From positions 1 to 64,000 of the forward strand of contig NZ_JAIGNP010000003.1 in assembly GCF_019711535.1 (NCBI RefSeq): a DNA stretch of 64,000 nucleotides, written 5' to 3'. Shown one piece after another: positions 17,161-25,740 of this stretch; positions within the stretch are counted from its first letter, which is position 1; each line of letters begins with the position of its first letter. A program made the translations under genes and the position numbers. Under the pieces are notes generated by a model. The model was not told where the DNA came from. It ran no database searches and worked only from the letters and a program-made list of their open reading frames with translations. The DNA comes from Qipengyuania aestuarii. GTDB lineage: Bacteria > Pseudomonadota > Alphaproteobacteria > Sphingomonadales > Sphingomonadaceae.

Positions 17161-18411
17161 TCAGAACCGCAGCCTGACGCCCACCCCGGCCCTGAAGCGG
17201 CTGTATTCGTCGAGCGGATCGTCGCTGCTGCGCGATCCATAGGCCGCCTCGCCCACGATCGACATGCGGCGATTGGCAAGATATTCGATTTCTGCTGCGG
17301 CCTGCCAGCGCTCCTGGACGGGGGATTGGATGGGCGCCGGGCCGCCGCCGGAAAATTTGTAGCGTTCCCACTTCACCCGCGCCGAGCCGAGCAGATTGTG
17401 GCGGATCTCCTGATCCACGCCGAGGCCGATATTGGTTTCGATCCGGGTCGATGCCCCGGTGCGGAAGGAGGTGACATCGCCGTTGAAGAGATCGAGATTG
17501 ATCGCGGTACGCTGGCGCGGGCGATAGGTCAGTCGCCCCTGCAGCGAAAAGCCGGTGCGGTTGTCGCGCGCCGGATCGTCGGCTTCGACATGGAAGACGC
17601 CCGCCCCCACCCTGCCCTCGATCAGGCCGCCATCGGCAAAGCGGATGCCCAGCAGCGCCCCGGTGGTCGCCACGTCGCGGTCGGCATTGGTGACGGGATC
17701 GAGCAGGCGGAAATCGCGCCGCGTGTAATAGCCGGTGCCGGTGAAGAACAGCGGGCCGCCGGGCCGATAGCCCAGCGTCACGCGGCCCGAATACAGATCG
17801 TGATCGCGGTCGGCATCGCGCAGCGCAAGCGCGTCGACATTCTGGGCATCGCCCACCACTTCCAGCAGGAAGCGCGAGCCGCTGCGGGTGTAGCCCACCG
17901 ATCCTCCCGCGATGCGGTAAAGGCGCGGGCCGATGCCTTGGATGCGGCGGGATTCGGGATCGCCGCGCACTTCGATCACGCGGTCGACATGGCCGCTGGC
18001 ATAGAGCGTTTCCCCGCCGCGCGGGCTCCACTCGCTGGCCAGGCGCACGCTGGCGGCATCGGCGTCCTCGCTCTCGAATTCGGCATGGCGGCGCAGGTCC
18101 AGCCGGGTGGACAGCACCGTCGTCAGCGCACCGGCCCGGTGCCGGATATTGGCATAGGGGCGGATGATGGCGATCGCATCGCTCGCACCGTCGTCCGGCT
18201 CGGCGAAAAGGTTGCTGTCATAGAGCAGCCGGGCCTCGCCGCCCACGTCCAGGGTGATCGGGCCGATCACCGTCCGATCAAGTGGGTGTTCGGTGCCTAA
18301 TCCGGACACTCCCGGGGCGGTCGAACCGATCTCCTGCGCCGATCCGGAGCCCGGAAAACCGGCCAGGGCACAGCCCGCCGCCGTCGCCAGCAAGCCGCGC
18401 CGCAGCGTCAT
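17161..18411 (-). CDS. Outer-membrane beta-barrel of the EPS export operon
   Basis: Secreted protein of 416 residues with a signal peptide ending near SGSAQE. The mature part is a run of amphipathic strands with Tyr/Arg-rich turns and a terminal Phe (GVGVRLRF), as in outer-membrane barrels found next to Wza genes in sphingomonad EPS loci. ATG 18411 overlaps the stop of the Wza-like gene (ATGA), so it is preferred over the start three codons upstream at 18420. Because the Wza-like partner is short, this barrel may form the actual outer-membrane channel; that is inference from the pairing. Confidence 0.75.
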   Translation of the reverse strand: MTLRRGLLATAAGCALAGFPGSGSAQEIGSTAPGVSGLGTEHPLDRTVIGPITLDVGGEARLLYDSNLFAEPDDGASDAIAIIRPYANIRHRAGALTTVLSTRLDLRRHAEFESEDADAASVRLASEWSPRGGETLYASGHVDRVIEVRGDPESRRIQGIGPRLYRIAGGSVGYTRSGSRFLLEVVGDAQNVDALALRDADRDHDLYSGRVTLGYRPGGPLFFTGTGYYTRRDFRLLDPVTNADRDVATTGALLGIRFADGGLIEGRVGAGVFHVEADDPARDNRTGFSLQGRLTYRPRQRTAINLDLFNGDVTSFRTGASTRIETNIGLGVDQEIRHNLLGSARVKWERYKFSGGGPAPIQSPVQERWQAAAEIEYLANRRMSIVGEAAYGSRSSDDPLDEYSRFRAGVGVRLRF

Positions 18412-18986
18412 CAGAACCACCTCTCATAGACCCTGATCCGGTCCCCCGGCAGGATTGGTGTATCCTCCCCGGCCCGCATCCTGACCTGCCGATTGTCGAC
18501 GGAACGGACGATCTCGACCTCGCCTTCCTTGGCGCGGTAGGTATAGCCTCCGGCGGCGGAAATAGCTGAAAGTACAGTCATTCCCTGGCGATAGGTAAAC
18601 TCGCCCGCCCCCTTCACCTCACCGATGACATAAAAGGGACGAAGCGCTCCGGGCTGGACCGAAATGATCGGATCGGTGAGGACATTCCGCGCCCGGTACC
18701 CGTCGGCGATCTTCCGCTCGATCTCGCGCAGACCCAGCCCCGCCACGGCCACTTCCTGCAGCAGCGGGAGCGAGATCATTCCCCCACTATCAATGACATA
18801 GGAACGATCATTCTGCTCGACATCCTGAATGGTAACCAGCAGCTCGTCCCCCGGCTGCATCCGGTAATCACCTATCTCCGCGCTGGAGACGGGCGGCAGG
18901 TCGGAAAGGGAGCCGGTGCATGCAGCAAGGAATGTCAATCCGGCGAGGCAAAGCAAACCTCGCATCAGGGTCTTGATATTGTTCAT
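18411..18986 (-). CDS. wza: Short Wza-like polysaccharide export lipoprotein
   Basis: Polysaccharide export protein of 191 residues. It is a lipoprotein: LTFLAAC is a lipobox with Cys at about residue 23. The Poly_export domain (YRMQPGDELLVTIQDVEQ, about 41-58) is followed by one SLBB-type domain (RPFYVIGEVKGAGEF onward). E. coli Wza is about twice as long and ends in a membrane-crossing helix; this protein stops at RVYERWF without such a helix. It is the first gene of the operon with the barrel, wzc and the phosphoglycosyltransferase. Confidence 0.9.
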   Translation of the reverse strand: MNNIKTLMRGLLCLAGLTFLAACTGSLSDLPPVSSAEIGDYRMQPGDELLVTIQDVEQNDRSYVIDSGGMISLPLLQEVAVAGLGLREIERKIADGYRARNVLTDPIISVQPGALRPFYVIGEVKGAGEFTYRQGMTVLSAISAAGGYTYRAKEGEVEIVRSVDNRQVRMRAGEDTPILPGDRIRVYERWF

Positions 18987-19022
18987 GTCTTTGCCTTTCC
19001 TAATCTTTGCATCCGCACCCGT

Positions 19023-20222
19023 TCATCGAGCGCACTCCCACAAGGCATCCGCCATCACCGCCATGTCGCTTTCATCCAGAGTGTGATCGACGAGCAGCAT
19101 AATTGTCCGCTCACCCAGCGCATGGGCATTGGGCAGACTGGCATCACGCCGGCAATCGAGGCTCTTGAGGGCAAGCTCGAGGCTCATGTCGGGACAGGAG
19201 CCGGTGCCGCACGGAATACCTCGCTCCACCAACCGTTCGATCAGGGCCGCGCGCCGTTCCGTCGGGTCTTTCACACAAGGGCGCAGAAGGAGGTAGAACT
19301 TGTACCACGCATGGGTGATGCCTTCCGGAGGCACGGGCACTGTCAGCAGAGGATGTTCCGCCAGTGCCTGAGCGAGATATTTCGCATTGGCCGTACGCGC
19401 GGCGAGCCAAGACGGCAGCTTGCGCAATTGCGCCCGGCCGATGGCCGCCTGCATCTCCGTCATCCGTGCGTTGCTGCCCAAGCTGTCGTGGATGTAACGG
19501 AATTGTCCGATCGCGGATTTGCCATCGGCAAGCTTGCGCGGATTCTTGCCATGATCCTTCAGGGACCACGCCCGCTCGTGTGCCGTCTCATCGCGCATCA
19601 CCAGCAATCCGCCTTCACCGCCGGTCGACATGATCTTGTCGGTGCAGAAGGAGAAGGAGGCTGCATCGCCAAAAGTCCCGACCTTGCGCCCGCCAATCGC
19701 GGCACCGTGAGCCTGCGCGCAATCTTCGATCACAAGCACGCCGTGCCGGTCGCAAATCTCGCCTAGCGCAGCCATGTCACAGGGCCATCCTGCCAGATGC
19801 ACGCAGATCACGGCCTTGGTCTTGGGAGTGATCAGCCGTTCCACCGACGCCGGATCGATATTCTGCGATGGGGAAAGCACATCGGCGAACACCGGCCTGG
19901 CCCCGACGGCGGCCACACAGCTGGCGGTAGCGAAGAAACTGCGCGCCGGTACGATTACTTCATCACCCGGACCAACGCCAAGTGCCCGCAAGGCAATCTC
20001 CAGGGTCACCGTGCCATTGGCCATACAGATCGCCTGGCGCGCACCGAGAAACTGGGCGAATTCGCTGGCGAAGCCCGCGCATTCTTCGCCGTGGACCAAG
20101 GCATTGACCTTACCGCAGGATAGGACGGCGTCCACCGCCGCGCGTTCATCGGCGTCGAACCTCGGCCAGGCGGAACACACCCCGCGGTGCGATGTTGTCA
20201 GAGTTGCTGCATCAACGGTCAT
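19023..20222 (-). CDS. DegT/DnrJ/EryC1-family PLP aminotransferase
   Basis: Sugar aminotransferase of 399 residues. The fold-type I core is seen in ANGTVTLEIALRALGVGPGDEVI and VIEDCAQAHGA (the aspartate for the PLP nitrogen), and the PLP lysine lies in the SFCTDKIMSTGGEGG stretch. It would aminate a keto sugar nucleotide, probably the 4-keto-6-deoxy sugar made by the adjacent CapD-like dehydratase. ATG 20222 is chosen: it overlaps the dehydratase end by 11 nt and gives a normal N-terminus (MTVDAATL); the open frame back to 20363 lies inside that gene. Confidence 0.87.
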   Translation of the reverse strand: MTVDAATLTTSHRGVCSAWPRFDADERAAVDAVLSCGKVNALVHGEECAGFASEFAQFLGARQAICMANGTVTLEIALRALGVGPGDEVIVPARSFFATASCVAAVGARPVFADVLSPSQNIDPASVERLITPKTKAVICVHLAGWPCDMAALGEICDRHGVLVIEDCAQAHGAAIGGRKVGTFGDAASFSFCTDKIMSTGGEGGLLVMRDETAHERAWSLKDHGKNPRKLADGKSAIGQFRYIHDSLGSNARMTEMQAAIGRAQLRKLPSWLAARTANAKYLAQALAEHPLLTVPVPPEGITHAWYKFYLLLRPCVKDPTERRAALIERLVERGIPCGTGSCPDMSLELALKSLDCRRDASLPNAHALGERTIMLLVDHTLDESDMAVMADALWECAR

Positions 20223-22296
20223 TGATCGCCTCCGCCCGATAAGCCCGTTCGAACAATTGCGAGAGATCCGCTGCGGAAGAGTAAGACAGAAGGTCTTCCT
20301 CCTTCCCGCTCGCCGGATAGCGGGCAAGGCCGTGAACCAAGCGCACGATGCCTTCGTCATCACCCGATTGGGCGCGCTCGGCGATGAGATTGATGGCCAT
20401 GGTGATGAAGGGGAGCGCTATGGGCCGGGAGCGCGCTTCGAAAATGCCTTCGATCCCCGATTCCACCTGCTCCTCGCAGATGTCGAACAGTTCCTCATAG
20501 AGCTTTTCGCCCGGCCTCAGGCCGACGAACTCGATCGGCACATCTTCCTCGGGCTCCAGCCCGTATAGGTTGATCATGCGCCGGGCGAGGTCGACGATGC
20601 GGACCGGCTTGCCCATATCCAGAACGAAGATGGAGCCTCTTTGCATCCTCGATTCCAGCGCGCTTGAACTGCTCAGGAGGATCAGCTGCACCGCCTCTCT
20701 GACCGTCATGAAGAACCGTTCGATATCGGGATGCGTGACCGTCAGCGGCCTTCCTTCGCGCAGCTGACGCTCGAACAGGGGAACGATCGATCCACTCGAC
20801 CCCAGCACATTGCCGAAACGCACCGTCATGAAGCGCGGCGCGCCCTGGTCGTCGACCCCGCACATGTCCAGCGCCTGGCAATACAGTTCGCCGACCCGCT
20901 TGGTCGCTCCCATTACCCCGATCGGATTGACCGCCTTGTCGGTCGAAACCTGGACCATGGCTTTGGCGCCGTAGAGGCACACCGCGTTCGAGACGATCCG
21001 CGTACCGATGATGTTCGTCATCGCGCCGGCTGACGGATTGGCTTCGACGATTGGCACATGCTTCAGCGCGGCGGCATGAAAGACGATTAGCGGCTGGTTG
21101 CTTTCGAACGCGCGGTTGACCGCCGCGGGATCGCAAATGCTGCCGATCTCGGCGACCACCTCGAGATCGGGATGCAACTCCCGCAGGCTCATCTCGATAT
21201 TATAGAGATTGAATTCGCTGGCATCGAACAGCACCAGCCTTGATGGCTTGATTTGGGCAATTTGTCGGCACAGTTCCGATCCGATCGTCCCTCCTGCGCC
21301 CGTTACGAGGATGCTGCGACCGGCAATCTGACGCACGACACTTTTGGCATCCAGTTTGTACTCGCTACGACCCAGCAATTCCTCGATCGGCAGACCTGCG
21401 TTGGTGGGATCGGATGAATGCTGGAGCAGCTGGGCCCAAGGGTCGCGCACCCTGCACACCTCCACCTGCCGCTCGCGACAGGTGTGGATGATCCGCGCGA
21501 CATCGCGATTGCTGAGAAAAGTGCCGTCATCGCAGACAATGACATGATCTGGCAGATTGTCTTCGAATTCGAGCCGCCGAAGAACTGCGCCCAGTTCGTA
21601 CTGCCCCCCAAGCACCGGGATATCGTCGACCCGTTTCAGGGAATCTTCCTGACGGGGAAGCAGAACACCTTGTATCTCGACCGACGAGCCCTGATCACCC
21701 TGCGCAAGGTCGATCGAAACCCGCGCCCATTGCCACGATCCGATCAGTATCGCTTTCTTACGCACCTTGGCCTTCGGCCTTGCGCGATGCGCCGTCCGAC
21801 GCCTTTCCGTATACTGCCGCTCGACCCGGCGGATCATCCGCACACTCAACATCCCCAGGGTGGCAAAGGCCCACTGGGTCAGTCCTACCGGAAGAAGCGA
21901 CAAGGCCTCGGCACGCGTTTCGCGGAATGAAAAAACGATGATCCAGGCTAGGAAAAAGCCACCCAGTATGACCAAGCCCAGGAAGCTCGAATGGGTAAAA
22001 TCCATGAACCGCCAGCTGCGCTTGTAAAGACCGGCGATGGCAAAGGAGGCGGTCGCGATGGACGCAAACACGAGGCTGAAAATGCCGAAGCTCCCCCACG
22101 GACCGAATGGCTGGACCGGCAGGAGGTTGAGCGCTGCGTAAAGGGTCAGGAACAGGATCGTAAAATCGATGGAAATGACCACGAGATCCCGCATCAGTCG
22201 GCGCAGCTTGCGCCGCCGCATCGGCATCAGCCATCGGGCCTGTTCGGCCTCGAGATATGCATCCCTGCTCTGAATCCTGTTATCAGGCTTGTTCAT
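20212..22296 (-). CDS. Membrane-bound nucleotide-sugar 4,6-dehydratase (CapD/WbpM type)
   Basis: Long-form dehydratase of 694 residues. Four N-terminal membrane helices (within about 30-160) and a CoA-binding-like domain precede the SDR domain with GAGGTIGSE (about 333-341) and STDKAVNPIGVMGATKR, where methionine replaces the usual tyrosine before the catalytic lysine, as in WbpM. These enzymes turn UDP-GlcNAc into the UDP-4-keto-6-deoxy sugar. The aminotransferase gene overlaps its end. ATG 22296 is preferred over the extension to 22404, whose residues look unstructured. Confidence 0.9.
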   Translation of the reverse strand: MNKPDNRIQSRDAYLEAEQARWLMPMRRRKLRRLMRDLVVISIDFTILFLTLYAALNLLPVQPFGPWGSFGIFSLVFASIATASFAIAGLYKRSWRFMDFTHSSFLGLVILGGFFLAWIIVFSFRETRAEALSLLPVGLTQWAFATLGMLSVRMIRRVERQYTERRRTAHRARPKAKVRKKAILIGSWQWARVSIDLAQGDQGSSVEIQGVLLPRQEDSLKRVDDIPVLGGQYELGAVLRRLEFEDNLPDHVIVCDDGTFLSNRDVARIIHTCRERQVEVCRVRDPWAQLLQHSSDPTNAGLPIEELLGRSEYKLDAKSVVRQIAGRSILVTGAGGTIGSELCRQIAQIKPSRLVLFDASEFNLYNIEMSLRELHPDLEVVAEIGSICDPAAVNRAFESNQPLIVFHAAALKHVPIVEANPSAGAMTNIIGTRIVSNAVCLYGAKAMVQVSTDKAVNPIGVMGATKRVGELYCQALDMCGVDDQGAPRFMTVRFGNVLGSSGSIVPLFERQLREGRPLTVTHPDIERFFMTVREAVQLILLSSSSALESRMQRGSIFVLDMGKPVRIVDLARRMINLYGLEPEEDVPIEFVGLRPGEKLYEELFDICEEQVESGIEGIFEARSRPIALPFITMAINLIAERAQSGDDEGIVRLVHGLARYPASGKEEDLLSYSSAADLSQLFERAYRAEAINDR

Positions 22297-22688
22297 AAGC
22301 TTTGGCTCGTTGCTCTGCTGCCCGCACCTGCCAATTGGTAAGGTGCGGCAGCTCTTCGATGCATCCGAGACTAGAGCAGCCGGCCCAAGTAGGAGCCTGT
22401 GCAAGCAGGCAATATCCGGATTAGTCGCAGTCCGTCATTGAGCACCCGGCCAGCGTGCGATGCGATCATTCGGTTAGGTCTTTCTCTCCTTTCAGGAGAT
22501 CGAGGTCCCTAAAAATCCCGTTTCACATATCGAAAGGATGATAGCCTTCTGCCGCTGTTGTCGAAGCTCGTTTATTGCTCACATATCCGCACCATGATTT
22601 GCGGAAATATCCCAGCATCATGGGTCAGCGGCCCTCCGCGCCAGCTTTTTGTCGTGGCTCTTTTAGAAGCGCCGAGGTGGCGGGCGCG
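22297..22688. other. Divergent promoter region between CapD-like and GT4 genes
   Basis: About 390 bp between two divergent genes. It should hold promoters for the dehydratase/aminotransferase pair on the minus strand and the GT/formyltransferase/deacetylase run on the plus strand. I see no convincing gene, tRNA or strong dyad in it; an open frame reaches back to 22575 in the GT frame but its residues are not glycosyltransferase-like. Confidence 0.5.
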
Positions 22689-23903
22689 ATGAAGGTGCTG
22701 GTGTTCTCCAGCCTTGCTTACTCGCTCGTCAATTTTCGCGGCGACCTGCTGAAAGCGATGATCGACAACGGTCACGACGTGATCGCCTGCGCGCCAGACC
22801 GCGATGTTGCGACCGAACGCAAATTGGCCGAAATGGGTGTCGAGTTTCACCTGACGCCCATGCAGCGCACCGGGACAAGCGTGCTATCCGATCTACGGCT
22901 GCTTTCCAGCTACGTTCTGGCGATCTGGCGACACAAGCCCGACATCGTCCTCGCATACACTCAGAAACCAATAATATATGGAGGCATAGCGGCAAGATTC
23001 GCCGCGGCGGGAAGCAGACCTCGCTTCTACGCGCTAATGTCAGGTCTGGGCCAGGTATTCAGCACGGACGCTGATTACCCAGGATGGCTGCGGGCTGCGG
23101 TAGTCAGGCTCTATCGGACAGCGCTTGCACATGCCCGGACGACCTTCGTTTTTAATGCCGATGATCGCAATGACATGATCGCTCTGGGGATCGTCAACCG
23201 CGAGCAGAGGGTAATCAAAGTGCCGGGTTCCGGCGTCTCGCTCGAGCGTTTCCCGCCCTCTCCTCCGGTGACCGATCCAATCCGCTTCCTGCTGATTGCA
23301 AGGCTGATGCGCAACAAAGGCATCATGGAATTTCTGGAAGCCTCACGCGTGGTTCGGCAAACCTATCCCGGCTGTCAGTTTCAGGTAGTCGGCCGCTGCG
23401 AGGATGAAAATCCTTCCGGTATCTCCCATGAAGAGAGCCAGCGGCTTGCGGCGCAATACGGAGTGGAGCTGGTGCCCGGAACCGACGACGTGAGGCCTTA
23501 CCTTGCGGCATGCTCGGTCTTCGTGCTTCCATCTTATTACCGGGAGGGTCTGCCGCGCACCATACTCGAGGCGCTGGCCAGCGGTCGGCCGATAATCACG
23601 ACAGATCTCCCTGGTTGCCGAGATGCCATTCGGCCGGGCCACAACGGCATGCTGGTTCTTCCGCGCAGCGCGGAAAGTCTGGCAGAGGCGATGAAGAAAT
23701 TTGCGGCAGATCCATCTCTTGTCGAGCGAATGAGCTCGGCCTCTCTCGAAATCGCTCGTGAAATCTACGACGTGCGCAAGGTCAACCACCAGCTCCTCGG
23801 CGAAATGGATCTGCTACGATCCTCAAATACGCAAACGCCACAGGGTGTCACGCACTCGGACCGTCATTCGCAAAAGCAGCTCCGCGTGAGAGCGGAGGGC
23901 TGA
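22689..23903 (+). CDS. Family 4 glycosyltransferase, CapM/PglA-like
   Basis: GT4 enzyme of 404 residues. The start MKVLVFSSLAYSLVNFR and the YTQKPIIYGGIAARFA and RFYALMSGLGQVF segments are typical of the CapM/PglA group, which adds the second sugar to an undecaprenyl-diphospho amino sugar. The donor-binding half has ARLMRNKGIMEFLEA and SYYREGLPRTILEALASG. It lies beside the dehydratase/aminotransferase pair that could make the first, amino, sugar. ATG 22689 is chosen; 38 upstream in-frame residues are not family-like. The formyltransferase follows after 5 nt. Confidence 0.87.
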   Translation: MKVLVFSSLAYSLVNFRGDLLKAMIDNGHDVIACAPDRDVATERKLAEMGVEFHLTPMQRTGTSVLSDLRLLSSYVLAIWRHKPDIVLAYTQKPIIYGGIAARFAAAGSRPRFYALMSGLGQVFSTDADYPGWLRAAVVRLYRTALAHARTTFVFNADDRNDMIALGIVNREQRVIKVPGSGVSLERFPPSPPVTDPIRFLLIARLMRNKGIMEFLEASRVVRQTYPGCQFQVVGRCEDENPSGISHEESQRLAAQYGVELVPGTDDVRPYLAACSVFVLPSYYREGLPRTILEALASGRPIITTDLPGCRDAIRPGHNGMLVLPRSAESLAEAMKKFAADPSLVERMSSASLEIAREIYDVRKVNHQLLGEMDLLRSSNTQTPQGVTHSDRHSQKQLRVRAEG

Positions 23904-23908
23904 GAGGA

Positions 23909-24826
23909 ATGCCGAAGGCCGCACTCGTTGGATGCGTAGGCAGCACAGAACTTGCTGCTCGAATGTTGGCCCACGATCCTGACTGGTCGCTCGATCTGAT
24001 CGTGACGCTTGAGCTGGCGGCGGCTTCGCGTCATTCGGACTTCGTCGACCTGGCGGATGCTGCGTCGCAATCTGGTGCGGAACTGCTTCGGACACTCAAT
24101 TCGAACAACCCGGAAACGCTTCGGGCGATTGCCAGCGCGAATGTCGATTTCATCTTCGTAATCGGCTGGTCCCAGATCTGCCGTGAAGACTTCATGGCGC
24201 TCAAGCCCGACAGGATCATCGGCTATCACCCGGCCGCCCTGCCGCGTTTGCGTGGGCGAGCGGCCCTGCCCTGGACCATCTTGCTGCAAGAGCCCATCAC
24301 GGCGGGGTCGCTGATGTGGCTGGGACAGGGGGTGGACGATGGCGACCTGCTCGACCAGCAGTTCTTCCATGTCGCGCCGGACGAAACGGCTGAAACGCTG
24401 TATGAAAAGCATCAGAGCGCATTGGCACAGATGCTTGAAAGATCGCTGGCCAAGATTGCCATAGGAGACATCGCTCGTCAGCCGCAGGATCCCCGCTACG
24501 CCACCTATGCCGCAAAGCGGACACGCGAAGATGGGTTGATCGACTGGAATGACAGCGCAAACGCCATCGACCGTCTGATACGTGCCGTGGGCAAACCGTA
24601 TCCCGGCGCCTTCACGTTCAATAAGGATGACCGCTTCACGATCTGGCGCAGCAGCGTCCTTCCCAGCGATCGAGTCCACCATGCGATTGCAGGGCAGGTG
24701 GTAGAACGAAGCGAAGACCATTTCAGCGTGATGACCGGAGGCGGATTGTTGAGAGTTCACGATTGGGAAACGGCATCGGGCAAAGCGCCGAAACAGCACG
24801 CCGTACTCGGAGGAACCGGCTCTTGA
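23909..24826 (+). CDS. Formyltransferase acting on an amino sugar (likely)
   Basis: Protein of 305 residues with an N-terminal formyltransferase domain and a C-terminal Fmt-like domain. The N10-formyl-tetrahydrofolate site shows VIGWSQI, GYHPAALPRLRGR (catalytic His107) and GVDDGD (about 141-146). Position in a sugar locus, between a glycosyltransferase and a deacetylase, points to N-formylation of an amino sugar rather than methionyl-tRNA; the gene for the latter would be expected elsewhere. A GAGAGGA site lies just before ATG 23909. The stop overlaps the TTG start of the deacetylase. Confidence 0.8.
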   Translation: MPKAALVGCVGSTELAARMLAHDPDWSLDLIVTLELAAASRHSDFVDLADAASQSGAELLRTLNSNNPETLRAIASANVDFIFVIGWSQICREDFMALKPDRIIGYHPAALPRLRGRAALPWTILLQEPITAGSLMWLGQGVDDGDLLDQQFFHVAPDETAETLYEKHQSALAQMLERSLAKIAIGDIARQPQDPRYATYAAKRTREDGLIDWNDSANAIDRLIRAVGKPYPGAFTFNKDDRFTIWRSSVLPSDRVHHAIAGQVVERSEDHFSVMTGGGLLRVHDWETASGKAPKQHAVLGGTGS

Positions 24827-25512
24827 AGCTGTCAGAGCAGTTCGGGCACGTGCTTGCCATCGCACCGCATCCTGACGACGAGATACTTGGGTGTGGAGGC
24901 ACACTTGCACGGCTCGTTGCGGAAGGCGGCGAAGTCACGATCGCGATTGCCACCACCGGCAAGCAGCCGACCTTCCCACCCGATCAGGTGGAGCAGGTGC
25001 AGGAAGAGATGCGGCGCGCCCATGCCATAATCGGCGTCGGCGACACCCGCCTTCTCGATCTTCCGGCCGCTGCGCTCGACACGATACCAGCCAGCGACTG
25101 CAACGCGCCCTTCGCCAATCTCGTCGAAGAGATCAGGCCGGATACCTTGCTGCTACCATTCGTGGGCGATATTCATCTGGATCATCAATTGACTTTCCTC
25201 GCATCCATGGTCGCCGCCCGCCCGCGGCACGACCGGGCGCCCCGTCAGATCCTGTGCTACGAAACGGTCAGCGAAACGAACTGGTACGCCGCTCCAACGA
25301 CCCCTGCTTTCGTACCCAATGTGTTCATCGACATCACCGACACGATTGAGCTCAAACTCGAGGCATTCTCGGCGTTCAAGAGCCAGGTCCGCCGCTTCCC
25401 CGACGAACGCAGTCCGGAAGCGCTTCGAGCGCTGGCGGCAGTCCGCGGCTCTACGGTCCATTTACGGGCGGCGGAGGCTTTCATGCATGTGCGCTCGATC
25501 CACAGGCTCTAA
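24823..25512 (+). CDS. PIG-L family N-deacetylase
   Basis: LmbE/PIG-L zinc deacetylase of 229 residues. The metal motif APHPDDE lies at about 13-19 and the second histidine motif HLDHQ at about 121-125. It removes N-acetyl from GlcNAc-type sugars, free or lipid/nucleotide-linked, leaving an amine that the coupled formyltransferase could formylate. The start is TTG 24823: CGGAGGA at 24808-24814 is 8 nt upstream and the codon overlaps the previous stop (TTGA). The longer frame from 24763 is less likely. Confidence 0.85.
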   Translation: MKLSEQFGHVLAIAPHPDDEILGCGGTLARLVAEGGEVTIAIATTGKQPTFPPDQVEQVQEEMRRAHAIIGVGDTRLLDLPAAALDTIPASDCNAPFANLVEEIRPDTLLLPFVGDIHLDHQLTFLASMVAARPRHDRAPRQILCYETVSETNWYAAPTTPAFVPNVFIDITDTIELKLEAFSAFKSQVRRFPDERSPEALRALAAVRGSTVHLRAAEAFMHVRSIHRL

Positions 25513-25740
25513 ATTCAGGCACTATCTTGAATTCGCCATTCAGCGATTATCTTTCCGAAAGCTTTGCCCAAACTCGCACTTCGGGAATATAATTGCGCAC
25601 TTCACCCTCTTTTCTGCACGTGTCGCCAAATTGGCCAATGAAAAGATTCAGCGGCATTTGGTGGATTGCGAAAAGCTACATATCGGCAGTCGGCGTCATT
25701 GGACTCCTCAAGGATGTCGTTCGTCACAGGCGGATCGAAG

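Noticed and set aside
23909..24826. Housekeeping methionyl-tRNA formyltransferase
   Set aside because: Context in a sugar locus, coupling to a PIG-L deacetylase and a GYHPAALP-type active-site block fit a sugar formyltransferase better; fmt normally pairs with def.
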